From contig CM074181.1 in assembly GCA_037179385.1 (NCBI GenBank), forward strand, positions 48,070,394 through 48,134,393: a stretch of 64,000 nt of DNA, read 5' to 3'. Shown here piece by piece: positions 23,062 through 36,255 of this stretch; position 1 is the first letter of the stretch; each line of letters begins with the position of its first letter. The notes beneath the pieces are model-generated. The model searched no databases. It was not told the DNA's origin and worked only from the letters and a program-made list of their open reading frames with translations. This stretch comes from Holothuria scabra (lineage: Eukaryota; Echinodermata; Holothuroidea; Aspidochirotida; Holothuriidae). A program made the translations under genes and the position numbers.

Positions 23062-25288
23062 AGACCAGATAAAGGAGGGGGAGAAATGTGTTACAAGAGC
23101 AAACTGTTCATCGGTCAGCAATGCTAAAGACATATACTTTCATTTGTTACTCAGATATTTTCTAGCCCGGTTTTTCTTCTTTTTTTTTCTGTTCTCTTTT
23201 CCGTTCCATTGGTCAGGAAAAGTGTCCTTACGTACATTCCTGACACTCCGGCTAATCAATGGGTTATAATTTATCTTCCAATCTTTAGAATTTCCATAAG
23301 TGTGTGAAATATATCTAATTTGTGAGATAAATTTTCAGAGTAACTATGAATATTGAAAGACAAATATAACTTTAACCGACGCGATGACGATCATGATCAG
23401 GTGTGGAGGTTTCTTGAACATCGATTTTGGAACGCTCGCGTTTATATAAGGCAATGGAGAATGCTTGTGTCATTTTTTTTACGGCCTCAAAGGGACAACA
23501 AGCTACAATTTAATTCATGGGAGAACGGTGAGGGACGTGGTTTGGTGGACCATTTTTTCACCGTATTAGACCTACCGTACTTATTATGTTTTCTGATTTT
23601 TTTCAGAGTGGATGCGAAAAGTTTGCTCAACATAAGCGTGCGAGAATGGTTCATCACAGTTGACAAAAATCCCGAAGTTATGCCAACATGCCGACACATG
23701 ATCCATTTTATGCTGACATTAATTCAAATGTCCGGGCCATTAATCTTCAGCCAGTCAGGATGTGTCTTTCTGTGTCTACATAAATTGGTATTATAGCGAA
23801 CATACATTTCCATTTATTTCGGACATAAGTTCCATTTAATGCGGACATAAATTCAACCAATGAGAACGCATGAGCGTAGGTTCACATCCGCCAACAATTG
23901 AGGTGTAGGCCTACTTAAAACAGGGGCAAGGGACGATAGCTCTCCCCACCCGTCCGCCCCTCGGCTACCTTCCCAGAGCAATTTGGCCCCTTTGGCTGTC
24001 TAAATACTGAAGGCGGATCTACATCAAATGAGTGCTTGATGGTTATTATTGCCGTATCTGACGAAATTGTTGTCAGATCTGAAGTACTTGTTGCATCATG
24101 TTTGAATTACATCCAATATATGCCCGGCATTGTCCGCAGTACCGTACTATAATTCGACGCTATGTCCGCATTAAATCGAATATATGCATTTACTCGAATT
24201 TACGCAAACAAATAAAAATACATCCTCCTAACCTTGGCTATTAATTTATGCCGACATTAAGTCGAATCAATGTCAGCATTAACTTGATTTAATGTCAACA
24301 TTAGTGATTTTTGTCCGGCTTTAGAGTTCTGTACCAAGAATCCTGAATTTTGCCGGCAAAAAGTGCATTTAATTCTGTTTTGGCTCTTCTTTGCCAGAAT
24401 GGACACATTCCGCTAAGCCTCTTATATGATTGGCCAACGTTGACAATTATCCACTGAGGGTTAATGTCGACAATTGTTCCGAAAAAGTGACAATAAAACA
24501 TCCATTTAATGCTGAAAAACTGTTGGGTAAAATAATCACTGACACTGTTCACGTATGTGACAATAATGAAATTGGGTAAAACTTCTCCAAAATTGTTGAA
24601 TTTACGTGTATTATGTGGTGAGATATAACTTTCTTGGGTAACCCTTCACTTGGCTGATCGATTCTCAGTAATGTCACATACGTGACCAGCGGTTGGTGAC
24701 CATTTTACCCATCTGCCTTTAAGGCGTATAGGGTCATTATTTTGGGGGAGAGATCATTTACCGCGTTCGAATGTAAAGTGTTAGGCCATGTTAGACCATT
24801 TGGAACATTCTCTAGAATAGATATGTCTACAGTCTGACAGTGCGTAGATTAGAGAAAGCATGTCATGGAGCACGGCGGGGCACCAAGGATTTGATCTAGG
24901 GGGATGGGAATAGTGGGGGACTACCTAAGCGGAGGGCGACTATTGACGTTATTGGCAGATAGCGAAATATGATCACATATTTGTGATTGTCTATTTGTTT
25001 AGTGTAACGACGGAACTGACGATCTGAGCTTCAGGATACCTTTCCACCCCAATGACCGTGTTACGGTAGAGAAACCAACTTACAAATGTCCAAAACTCAA
25101 TGCTGGAAATGTCAATTTCAAAAAATTTCCTTTTTGTTACGAAGATAACCCGCCGAAGTTGAAGCACAGAGTTAAAAAAAAAAAATGATTAAGTTGCAAC
25201 TTGTATAAATTTACTTCCGGGGTAATTACTACGTAATCAGGAAAAAAAAGAATATCTCGGTTCAGTATTTCTTTTCAAAACTTGATCA
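23062..25288. other. Intergenic DNA with degenerate inverted repeats
   Basis: No convincing gene. Words such as TTAATGTCGACATTAA recur in both orientations from about 23.6 to 24.5 kb, suggesting an old decayed inverted-repeat element. A perfect 14-bp inverted pair (GTCACATACGTGAC at 24673, complement at 24548) lies nearby. The 147-residue frame at 23353 has no recognised domain. Confidence 0.35.
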
Positions 25289-27337
25289 CATATGTACGGA
25301 AGCGTAGAAGGGCCATTCAAAAGAAAAAAGAACTGTTTCGTAAAACTGACATTTTGACGACTTAATGGACTCCTTAAAATGGCAAAATTTGGAAAATCGG
25401 CATTTCGCCTAGTTAGAACCTTCAGGACGAAATTCTATGGAAACGTTAAGGTGCCATCAAATTACGAACTTAGTCATCGCATTATCTTAACATTTTGAGA
25501 CAAAATGATGATGAAATGAGTCTTATTATCTTAACATTTTGCAGAAAAATGATAAAATGCAAACGTACAATATCTCAACAGTTCAACATTTTTGTACAAA
25601 ATTGATGAATTACTCACTTATTGCAAGTGGTAAATTTAGCATATTGTCAATTTGCAGAAAAATGACGGTATTACGGATTTGCTTTAGATTCCTATTTCCA
25701 CATTTTAAAGAGGTAGAATAAAATGCGCCGTCATTAAAACTAAATTAAATACACGTTTTCATAACGAAACATTTCTGTTTATCTGTGTGTTTGGGGCAAT
25801 CTGACCTCTTGAGGCAGGAGGCGGGGGTAAAACTTCCAGACTGTAGCTGGGGCAATCTCTTTCTTTCATTTTACTGTCTCAACGATCTTACCTTTTGACT
25901 TTTCCGGGGGCACTTTGCCTCTTCTCCTCTTGCTATGCTACTAGTTTGATATGTATACAAGGTGTAGCAACATATCAGACTCTACAATTAAATCTCTTTC
26001 TATTCTCTGCTACCTTCTCAAAAGGACCCCTATAATTACTTTTTCTCGTTGTTATTGGGACGTTAATATCAGCAAAGATTAAACGCCCTTAAAATTGAAC
26101 ACAACAGCTACAAATATAAAGTTTTATAGTTTTTACTTGAATGCTATACAAATCCGGGCTTGGTTTAAGACAAAAACAACAACTGGGATTTAATTATCCT
26201 TGTAGAAGCAGCCTGAGGGTATCTGAACCAGTGTTTTAATCGAGACCAGCATATCCAAGGCAGAGGCCAGAAGGTGTCGAGACCGAGACCAGGGCAGAAT
26301 TTGAGACCGCGACCGACAAAGTCCAAGACCGAGACTAAGGCCGAATGTTAGTACACATTGCATAGAAAAATAAACTGTCCAAAATTTTGAATAGTTTTAG
26401 CATAATTTCATTACCTAATGATACCACTATTTACATATTTCTTCTTCTTGTTCGTAAGGCACCTGCACTCCTGATTGTGCCATAAACTCACCAAATTGGG
26501 AAAAGAACATAACTATGATACAAAAAATTTGGTATACATGAGTAATTCATTAACTTTCTGCCAAACGAGGAATTAATAACATTCATTAAATGCATAATTC
26601 ATCAATTTTCTGAGAAATTTTGAATTGTTGAAATATTGTTTCATCATTTTCTGCAAAATGTTAAGATAATAAGTAAACATTTCATCATTTTGTTACAAAA
26701 TGTAAGTATAATGCGGTGACTAAGTTAATAACTTGATAGCACCTTAACGCTTCCAGAGAATTTCGCCGTTTAAACAAGATGATCTACTTCGACAAGATTA
26801 CAATTTTCTGAATTTTGTTGTTTTGACAAAAAGTTCTTACCCGGCAAAATGACATTTTTCTGAATATTGTCGTTTTGACGAGATGATCTAACTCGGAAAG
26901 ATGACAATTTTTCGAATTTTGCCATTTTGATAAGAAGTTCTAATTCGGCAATATGACTTTTTTCTGAATGTTACGATTTTGGCGAGATGCTTAAACTCGT
27001 CAAAATGCCATTTTGCTGAATTTTGCCATTTTGACGAGATGATCTAATTCGGTTGAAAATGACAATTTTCTGAATTTTGCTATTTTGACGAGATGTTCTA
27101 ACTCAGCAAAGTGACAATTTTCTGAATTTTGTCATTTTGTCGAGATTTTTTAACTCGGCAAAATGACGACTTTCGGAATTTTAACGTTTGGACAAGTTAA
27201 TTAAAACGCCAAATTTCGAATTTTTGTCATTTTGAAGACTTAATTTCAGTCGTCAACATGTCAATTCTACAAAAATTGTCATTTTGCTGAGAGAGTTTTT
27301 TTCTTTTGCATGTCCCTTCTACGCTTCCGTACATATG
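25289..27337. mobile_element. Inverted-repeat element, TACGGAAGCG ends, 6-bp duplication
   Basis: Element 25295-27331 (2037 bp) starts TACGGAAGCGTAGAAGGG and ends CCCTTCTACGCTTCCGTA. It is flanked by CATATG on both sides (25289-25294, 27332-27337). The arms are made of degenerate units of about 50-58 bp with the pattern AAAATGRCAAAATTCGGAAA, then a CATCTCGTC word. The right arm (about 580 bp) has far more units than the left (about 150 bp). An inner inverted pair (GTTAAGGTGC at about 25449 against GCACCTTAAC at about 26740) frames the centre. A second copy begins at 63620. No coding capacity. Confidence 0.75.
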
Positions 27338-27451
27338 TTAAGTTTGTCAAATAATGGTCTAGAAAATAGCAGTTTGAGATCGTCCCGCCGCGGCGCCATT
27401 TCCTCCGTTTTAAACGAGACTAGAGCATAAATGCATTTTATCTACTGATCT

Positions 27452-29842
27452 AATAACTATGAGGTGCCCGTTTGTGACAATATTTTATAACATAAATATA
27501 TTTATTTATGTTATAAATTCAAAATATATTGATTATAGTTCCAATATATTTAGGTTATGATATAGAAAGTGATATAAATGTGTTATATTATGAGTCCAAT
27601 ATAAATAGCTTATATTACTACCCTATATAAATAGGTTATGAGCAAATTATCCTTTTTAGGAATAATCCATTACAGTTTATAACACTGCAATGTATAAAGG
27701 TTATCAATGGAAATGCAGCTCAAACAAACGAATGGCATTACGTCACGAAGAGTAGGCTTGAAAACAACGGATGGGCGTGACAGTATGTACGAAGACGGGA
27801 TCACGGTTAGTACCTTTCGAAGCTGCCGGAGCGCGGTATACACATAGGCTAGCATTAAGTGCGTAACTAGTAAGTTTTACACAATGTTAATTGCCTCAAC
27901 TAGTGTAACAAACGTTGGTTTAATATGATTACCGAAAATGAGTTAAAATGAAGGAGATTCGTAGAGAGACTAACACGTTGCGAGGAGAGTTTAGGGGCGT
28001 AGGACAAGTTTTCTGTCTAGCTATAGGCTACGTAGGCCTAGGCAAACTAGAAAAATAGTTTTGTGACCACCATGCAGGTAAGAGGTAAATTTTTGCAAAA
28101 TGATGGCCAAAGATGCCCGTGAGTAACCCAAAATGATATACTATCAACCGCACGAAGTCATTAGTGAGCTGCTGATGCAGTGGTTACGAAACATGTTCAG
28201 CATGTTATACTTGTAAATATTAAAGTTACTTTCCAAAGATGGTAATAAAGTTCTTCTTTAAAAAAAAAAAAAAAAAAAAAACATGTTTAGCATTCCTACG
28301 ACCCGAGATCGATTTCCGCCACGTGCAGTACTTTTGTTTGTGTGCTGTAAATTTTCAGATCAATTTAAAATTCTTCTACCGCAAACATGAAATAACGTTA
28401 TTACTGGTATACAGGGTAAATGAAGTAAAGAAATCATAATATACATACTTGTAAATATTATATTTATTCAATTTGTCCTGTATATATTACTTCATTTTTC
28501 TGCATACATATTCCTCTATGGGAAGACTTTTAATTATTTCTGCCTTCAAGTACATTTATACAAACAAATGTATACAGAGTTTTAAGAAATCAATATAATA
28601 TTTACAAGTATTTACAGTGATTAATTTAACTAAACACGTCATTATACAACAATTTTACTTTACATAAACAAAACGGTACGAACTAACAATGATCATTTTA
28701 TCATTTTTTCACAATTTGTAAGAAGAACTTTATTCCGTCTTTCACATATATACATGGTATGTTTAATTTTAATTACAAACTTTTTACAAATGTTGTCTGC
28801 TTATAATCTTAAGTGAGAAAGTAATTTACATTACCATCATAATTATGAAAAGCTTTTATAATTAAAAGTCTTCGCCCTTTTTCTTTTTGAAGGAACGTTT
28901 TTAAATATTTGTGTTTCATTTTGTACTTATTATTACTTCTTTTTTCTGCATACATATTCCTCTATGGGGAGACTTTTAATTATAAAAGCTTGTCATATGA
29001 TCGCAATGTAAATAATTTTAGGCCTGAATATAAGTACGGAAAGATTACTGTTCTCTATAGATTTGTCTTCCGAATAGTACAAAATACCACGTCCTCCTTT
29101 TCAGTGTTGGTCAAGGTCGGCGACGTGTTCTCAATGTAGGACAATACCACATTTTCATTGAATCGCCTTCGGTATGAAAAATCAAAAGTCAATGGGCGTT
29201 TTCTGGACTATTGGGGTGATGTCCGCAGGTCCCCCGGGAACGCCGTTCAATTATGTTGGTGGTTACTAAACCGTACATGGCACATATTTTGAGGGTCGCC
29301 AAACTGCCTTTTACAAAGTGTCCATAGGCCTATCTTTCTTGATTTTGTCCTGTTTCTCTCTTGGCAGCCACGGGCTTTGCTATATAGCGTCTTCACGAGG
29401 GCACAGAAATCTTCAATGACGGTAATCTAATTGTAGCAATTTTCTTTGTTGTAAAATTCAATTCTTCGAGCTGCTAGAACAAAAATATGATCCCGCCTTT
29501 TTTCATACTGTCACGCCCATCCGTCTGTGATCACGCCTACCTTCGTGACGTAATGCCATTCGTTTGTTCGAGCTCCATCTCTAGTCATAACCTATATATA
29601 TATTGCAATTTTATAGACTATAATGTTTTACTCGTAAATTAAGATACTTTACTCATAAACTACTTTCATAGGGTAGTAACATAATCTATTTTTATTGGAT
29701 TCATAATATAACACATTTATATCACTTTCTATACCATAACCTAAATATATTGCAACTATAATCAATATATTTTGAATTTATAACATTACATAAATAAATT
29801 TATGTTATTAAATATTGTCACAAACGGAACCTCATAAATAAC
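27452..29842. mobile_element. Long terminal-inverted-repeat element, AATAAC duplication
   Basis: Element 27458-29836 (2379 bp) starts TATGAGGTGCCCGTTTGTGA and ends TCACAAACGGAACCTCATA. It is flanked by AATAAC at 27452-27457 and 29837-29842. Arms are about 350-400 bp and include GAATGGCATTACGTCACGAA and its complement. The interior has smaller repeats: a direct pair of CATATTCCTCTATGGG (about 28507 and 28952) and an inverted pair of ACTTGTAAATATTATATT (about 28447 and 28593). Long arms with a 6-bp duplication are seen in Polinton-type DNA, but those end AG...TC, which is not the case here. Superfamily unassigned. Confidence 0.7.
28258..28281. repeat. Poly-A tract
   Basis: Uninterrupted A run of about 20 bases inside the long inverted-repeat element. 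Confidence 0.8.
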
Positions 29843-30934
29843 ACATCTATTAACACCAAGATTTAGTTCCAAACGTGCACGAGAATCTCCTTTTAGGAAA
29901 ATATGTCTCATCCACACCTCTTAAGGACTGTCATTCAGGAATTGACCATTATTTCTAAGAGTAATGACAAAAAAGTAAGACTGCTCTCTCTCCCAAATTT
30001 AATTGCATCCACGAATAACCTCCATTGTGATTCTTCTAAACCCACCTAGCGGTAAAGATACCGTAGAATATAGAGGGCAAGAGCACTCATCCTAACTTGA
30101 AGTAGTGTATAGTCGACTGTCATATTTCATAGTTGGCTATTGTTAGGGGACTGCTCATGACCGTTTACCACACTCGCTGAGTCAGTGGGGGGGGGGGGGG
30201 GAGGGGGGACAAAGAGACATACCAATTGCAGTTAACTGGTGCTGAAGTATTTTCATTTCATCATTGTTCTTTGGTTGTTTAATTTTCTTTGTTTCATAAA
30301 GATTTTTCATAATGCACTATAGATCTAAAAATGGCAGTATTTTGAAAATGAGTATCTTATTTAATTGATTATCTGGACGCATGACTTTTTTCTTTGTGCG
30401 AAACTTGTGGTCTAATAGTCTTGGAATATTATGGACAAATATTTTACAATCCTTGTCCGACTAATTTCTAATGACAAAATATCATAGTCCTGGTAACAGG
30501 ATAACAGTGACGTAGCAAGGGCAGTATGCAACTGCTCAGTGGCGTAGGAAGCAATATGAGAGTGGGGGGGGGGGGGGGCGGAACAATTTTGAATCATGCA
30601 CACTCACCGTACCCATTGACCAACTGAGGTACATTTTTATGCTAAATTTTTCGCTTTTCTACGAACAAGAACAATTTTTTTAAATAAACAAAAATCTGAT
30701 TTTTTCTTAAGTGTGAACACTACTTGCTGTGTTAGCAACGTAACTTGCGCGGAGCGCGCCGAAAATTTGTGTCCTTTTACACATTTGTAATATGGAGCTT
30801 GTATTGCAGAAAAGAGTTTACATTGTGGTTTCCTGTAAGGAAATTTGAATATCTGGTGGACTATCGAAGAATCTGCGTTCCCTATTAGCATATATCTTTG
30901 ATAGCATGTCGACAGACTCGTGAGGGGACAAATC
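29843..30934. other. Spacer with MITE B fragment and hAT-like left ends
   Basis: A MITE family B fragment (GAGGGCAAGAGCACTCATCC) lies at about 30072-30190. Two hAT-like starts (CAGTGACGTAGCAAGGG near 30508 and CAGTGGCGTAGGAAGC near 30537, followed by a 15-base G run) lack identifiable right ends. No gene. Confidence 0.45.
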
Positions 30935-31290
30935 CCACCTGGACAATTGGCACCCGGACAATTAGAGCCCGGACAACTGCCACCGGACAATTGGCAACCC
31001 GGACAATTCCCACCCAGTCAATTGGCACCCGGACAGTTTCCAATCCGGACAATTGGCAACCCGGACAATTCCCACCCAGTCAATTGGCACCCGGACAGTT
31101 TCCAATCCGGACAATTGGCAACCCGGACAATTCGCACCCGGACAACTCCCACTCCGGACAATTGGCAACGCGGACAACTCCCACCTGGACAATTGACACC
31201 CGGACAATTCCCACTCATGACAATTGCCAACCCGGACAATTTCCACCCGGACAATTGGCACCCGGACGATTCCCACCCGAACAATTCCAC
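30935..31290. repeat. About 17-bp minisatellite (CCCGGACAATTGGCAAC)
   Basis: Roughly twenty units of 16-17 bp, with the core CCCGGACAATTGGCA varying to CCCAGTCAATTGGCA and CCGGACAGTTTCCAA. A higher-order block of about 67 bp is repeated in tandem near 31003-31140. Open frames on both strands give low-complexity P/G/N/Q or C/G/W-rich strings, which I take as consequences of the repeat rather than genes. Confidence 0.85.
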
Positions 31291-32139
31291 ACTTACGATT
31301 CGCCGCCACGAATGGCTCTCAATCATGTCATTTCCTGAAAGATGTGCAGGAAAACTCATCCCACAAAATCACACTTTACTATGTAGGCTGAAACTGTTAT
31401 TTAGGGTAAAAGTTATTTCCTGCAAGAAAGGTTTGAACTGCTATTATATCAGATTGTTATGTCTTATATTCATGTTACTGGTGTATCCAAAATCGGTCAT
31501 GATTAAAAATTAAAAACGAATTTAGATACCTTAAAGGCCTTTTAGATCATTATCTTTTGGTAAATTTTAAAAGGTCGGGTTGTTTTACCAAACTCAGGCC
31601 CGTATTCGGGCCTTCCTTCGAGCGCTGTGGAGGTTCAGGGGCGAAACCCTTGTAGGTTACTGTGCTTTGTTGTTTCAGACTCCCAAGAAAAGACTGTCTT
31701 AAGCCCTGGCGTAGCCAGGGCTTTTTACTTGAGGGGCCAATTGCACAGGGTCTGATCACCGGCCTGGGGGAAGGATCTAAGGAAATTTTTGAATATTTAA
31801 GTACCCTCAGATGCAATCTGGTGCAAAATTTAGCATCATTTGAAGTCTTTTTTTGGTTTCATGACCCAAACAATGAATTGCTCTGCAAAGAAATATTGGC
31901 ACCCTGAATCCGGCACTGAAATGTCATAAGGAAAACTTTGTTTAGCAAATAAAAAGTTGTCAGATCTATGTGTAGAAGTGTAACCTACAGTAGTCAGGTG
32001 TCTTCCAACACTAAATTACTTCTCACCAGTATCTGGGTTCACTTGTCAGTTAGGCAAATGACCATATTTACCATTATTCAAAGGCCTAGGGTTTTTGATT
32101 TTTTTTATAAGAAACCTAAGTGGAGGAAGGTCATAGGCG
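31291..32139. other. Intergenic DNA with degraded repeat pieces
   Basis: CCTGGCGTAGCCAGGGC near 31708 resembles the hAT-like CAGTGGCGTAGC terminus. Otherwise no feature recognised. Confidence 0.35.
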
Positions 32140-32470
32140 TATAAGAGCATTTTCAGTTGGGGAAGGAGATTTTTCTGCCCGAAATATATAACTCCGCACG
32201 AAAGACTAAGCGGAGCGAAACCATCAGTTGGCGCATGAGCTTACAGAAAAGTTTGAAACACTGCGACCCCTCAGATGGCCGAAAATGGCATTTGCAGGCT
32301 TGTGAATAGAATCTAAGCAGTCGTTACTTTGAGTTTTCGTTTGCAACAACATGCTCACTTTTACCCTGTTTATACAAATGAATAAATTAGCCTTCACAAT
32401 GATCAGAATATTACCACATAGAAGGTACCAATGTTTTTTGTTTGTTTTTTTTTTGGGGGGGGGGGGCAAT
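32140..32470. repeat. AAGCGGAGCGCCACC family, diverged copy
   Basis: Carries CTAAGCGGAGCGAAACCATC, GGCGCATGAGC, TGGCCGAAAATGGCATTTGC and CGTTTGCAACAACATGCTCA in the same order as the copies at 2.9 and 35.6 kb. It ends near a 12-base G run. Confidence 0.55.
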
Positions 32471-34204
32471 TTTTTAGCACATGCATACACCTTTACACTC
32501 CCGTCTTCCCATATAATCTGGCAATTGGGATCATATCAGACATTTTTGCAAATTCTGCCCGAAGCTTCTACCATTTCGGGCACAGTGTTGACCAATCTAT
32601 GAAGTAAGGCTGAATAATAATTGTTTTATAAGCTGTCCGAATGAGTCGAAATTCTTGTAATCGTTTCGATTTTTCATAAAAATTTTATTGTTACTATAAT
32701 GTGTTGTTTCATTCAGACAAATGTTTGAAAAGATTGGGGACACTTCAATGGTTACCCGACTTTTTCCAGGCCCTTGCCCGAAATTCAGGTTAGTTTAATA
32801 TATACATCTCGGGTATACATTTTACCAAAGGTCAAATGTAGGTAGGCCTATTAGTAATATGGGCAATACTGAGATAAGGTTGGAAACGCACAAAGCGCGC
32901 AACAATTTGCATTTTTAGAAAGATTTATAATAGGGCACAATAAAAATAAACCATTGACCCTGTCGGAGACAATCTCAGCCAGGGAGGTGTTTAATAACAC
33001 TTTTTAAACGTCTTCTGGGGAAATTAAAAATCGAATGTCACGCGCACCCATTTCCCCATGCATGTTGGTCCCACTGAGGCATGAAGTGTAAATCACAGCA
33101 AGAAAAACGGGACAGAATTATCAATAATATATACAAGAAAAGTCAATACAAGCAAAGAGTGAAATGCGCGAAACGCAAGCAAAATTGGAAATTAATAAAC
33201 ATGGCAACATGTCCATTATTTTGGTTTGTTTTCTCACGATGACATGACCACATTTGTCTCGTTCAGTTTATCAGCCCATTCCCATTAAGAAACAAACCGA
33301 TCTTTTAGAAAAAGATTCGTACAGCAGAAGAGACTGGTATGTGACAAGATGTAAATGTCGCCATTTACAAAGTGTGGGACATTTTTTTAAACGCGCGACA
33401 CCACGTACCTTAATTATAATATTAAGTAAGCTAATTGTAACAGGCCTATTGAGCAGATTAATTACGATATTTAGTGGGCTAATACGCCAGATGCTTAACA
33501 TATGACACAGTCATGAAAGAGGGATGCTGTCCTACGTTGGTCCGTTTTTCTACTCTCTTTCCAGATCGCTGGTGTTTGCTGTCGTTTTATGTGTATTTGC
33601 ATCATCAATTTATTTAGAACCCTTTGGTCACCAAATTTGTATTATATTCGATTCATAAATTGATTACAACGGCACCTGTATACATTTGAGAACGTGCGTT
33701 TAATGTTTCTCGCAATTTCCTGGAATTTCGACAGAGCAGGATGCTACGATGTTTCCCTACGTTTGAACTGCCTTTAGTTTAGGAATGTACTATTTGCTGA
33801 TATGTGTACATTATAGTAGCATGCGCGTATGGTGCAAGTGCCGGGCCGGGTGTTCGGAGCATGCAGCGTAGAAAACCAGTATGTATACGGTCCATTGCGA
33901 TCCGCGTACATGCGATGTGACCGATTGAACAATAGTTTTTTTAACGATGTCCAAGGTAAATGTTAGTAATAAACAAGCGTACAGATGGGGACAAGTCCGA
34001 ATTTTCGATGCAAATCTCGTATTTTACCAAATGTAGGCTATTAACCATTTGATTTTCGATTGGCATAGGCCATTGCTAAGCTGAAGTCAAAGGTAATCGT
34101 AACACATTAACTGTACGTACATTTGCAGGGTTCACTTCATTTCGTGCACTTATTCTAAATTAGAACAAAAGTTATTAAACACTTGCCGCTGCACTCCATA
34201 CTTG
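32471..34204. other. Intergenic DNA, no gene seen
   Basis: Short open frames only (for example 33254-33505), without recognised domains or splice context. Confidence 0.4.
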
Positions 34205-34480
34205 GACAGTGGCGTCAATCCTGGAAGGAGGCGGGGGGGGGGGGGGCAGGGAAGCAGTTGCCACTCCAATGAAAATATGGGGGTAAACATGTTTTTGCCC
34301 CTCCAATAATTCAAGTAGATTTAAAATAACAAAAACACAACAAGCAAAATAGACAAAATATAACATTGTGGGATATGGAGCGCTTCCAGAAAACGTCAGT
34401 TTGAGTGCATGTGCATGCCACTGTGAGTGTGTATGTAAATTTGGTCTTGTTAGTATGTACGTGTGCACTTACCTTCGTAT
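34205..34480. mobile_element. hAT-like fragment related to 52.55 kb
   Basis: Starts CAGTGGCGTCAATCCTGG with a G run. It then shares the ordered words CTCCAATAATTC, ACAAAATATAACATT and GTCAGTTTGAG with 52545-52745 in intron 2 of the gene. Right end not found. Confidence 0.5.
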
Positions 34481-35629
34481 GGGTACATTGCTTAAAGATA
34501 AATCCGGTCCTGGACACGATCCAGGGTTCGGCTTACCTGCGTAGCAGGCTGTACGGCGTATTCCTTTTTCAGTCATATCCCTAACGTTTTGGAAGCTGCT
34601 GAGAAGTTGAGAAAACCACCGTCTGCTCGGCGATGTAGGGTTCGGCAGGCTGTTGGAAAATTTTTTCAAGTGTGGAATATATCCCTATCCCCTACTTTTA
34701 AATAAGGGGTCATTGAAAGTAATGATGTGTGTCCTTGGTTACCGGTACATACACCATGGTCTTTGCCAGCAAAATCTCCAACCTTATACTATTTACAGGA
34801 TAGCATACTGCAATTGTAATTTTTCGGCTTTTAGACATGATACACGAATGTGTCGTAGTACTGTTGTTATGTTGTGCGTATTAAAATTTGGGTGGAACTT
34901 TTCTGTTCTTGCTTCCTGTAGGTTAGGTAATTAGTTAGACGGAGTTTTACGGCCCAGTTTCCAACCTATTGGTTCAAGTCGAGTCGGTCTCGTCCTTTTT
35001 TCTAGTAGTGGCTCAATGGCTTGTTTACCTACTCCAATGTTTATGCGGAGCACAGTGGCGTAGCTAGGATTTTTTCCAGGGGGGCAAAGGTATGAAATTT
35101 CCCCAAAACTTTTCCCGGTCAATGTGTATGTATTTCATATAAAATATGCAAACTTACAAGTATAACCACATTACCATGTCATTTTGTAATATTACCTGCA
35201 TTTTAATTTTAAAGTATAACATAGAGCAATCGGAAATAACAAAGTATATTATTTTGGTAAACAATATCTGGTTTATTTGTATGCACTAACGCAGTGGCGT
35301 ACGCAGGATTTCTCTGAAGGGGGAAGGGCATGCAGAATGGTCAAGGGGAGGGGTGTCCGGAAATTTTTTGACATTTTCAAGAAGCCTACATGCAAAATGG
35401 TGCAAGATTTTCGACTTTGACAGGAACAGTGTTAAAAGTTGAATTGTGGTGGTTCATGAGGATAAAACTGAAACTTTTGTGCCTTGACATGCATTTCTTT
35501 TTATGCCATTTATGCTACCTTACGAAGAAAAACTTGTCATTAAATTTGCACATTTTTAGGAGTCAAAATAAAAGAACATTGATCGGTATTTGTGGTTTTT
35601 CTTGGCCACAAAATGTTATTTTGTCATAA

Positions 35630-35990
35630 AGATTATCTAAGCGGAGCGCCACCATTGGTTGGCGCGGAGCGTAGAGAAAATTTGGAAAAGTTAGACCCCT
35701 TAGATGGCCGGAAATTGCATTTTCTAGGCTTATACGAAGAATCTAGCCAGTCTCTTTCTTCTTTTGTCGTTTGCAATAAAATGCTCACTTCAAAATATGT
35801 TCGCAAACTGCAAAGTGATCAGAGAGCTAAGAGCTAATTTTACCCCAAATGTGTTATTTTGCCCAAAAGACCGAGCGAAGCGCCACCATTGGTTGGCGTG
35901 GAGCGTAAAGAAAATTTCGAAAAATCAGACCCCTCAGATGGTCAAAATAGCGTATTTATGCTTGTAAAGAAAATCTAAGCATGAAGTCTT
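35630..35990. repeat. Two tandem AAGCGGAGCGCCACC units
   Basis: CGGAGCGCCACCATTGGTTG at about 35642 recurs in near-identical form at about 35876, 235 bp on. Each is followed by GAGCGTARAGAAAATTT and CCCCTYAGATGG. The unit contains GCGCCACCATTGGTTGGCGC, an imperfect hairpin. Confidence 0.7.
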
Positions 35991-36255
35991 TTGATAGATG
36001 CCACCAGTGGGAAACAGAGTCTATCATTTCTAAGTAAATATTGGAATTTGACAGAATTTGCCTAGGTCTATTTGTAGGAATTAAAAAAAAAATGGCATCA
36101 CTGAAAGACCTTGCAGGGACAATCCTTCCCCTTTGAAATTTTTTTGGGTGTCCTTATAAGCAGTCTGGTGCCACATATGCTATCTTTTGAAGTAAAATCT
36201 GTGTTGCTAAAGTTAGACTACGTATTTTTAAGAACAAAGAAAAATGGCATCTGTG

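Noticed and set aside
22404..23072. 222-residue + frame and about 200-residue - frames
   Set aside because: They arise from a 39-bp tandem array without stops. Repeats of a 13-residue block occur on both strands and no domain is recognised.
23353..23796. 147-residue + frame
   Set aside because: No recognised motif, no splice support, and it overlaps degenerate inverted repeats.
26229..26350. GAGACCGAGACC-rich patch as a coding or regulatory repeat
   Set aside because: Begins CAGTGTTTTAATCGAGACC, like another worn hAT-type end. Too short and degraded to define.
30898..31513. 146- and 197-residue + frames and 113-117-residue - frames
   Set aside because: Low-complexity output of the 17-bp minisatellite in several frames on both strands.
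34175..34468. 97-residue minus-strand frame
   Set aside because: Composed of a poly-proline run from the G tract and a hAT-like fragment.
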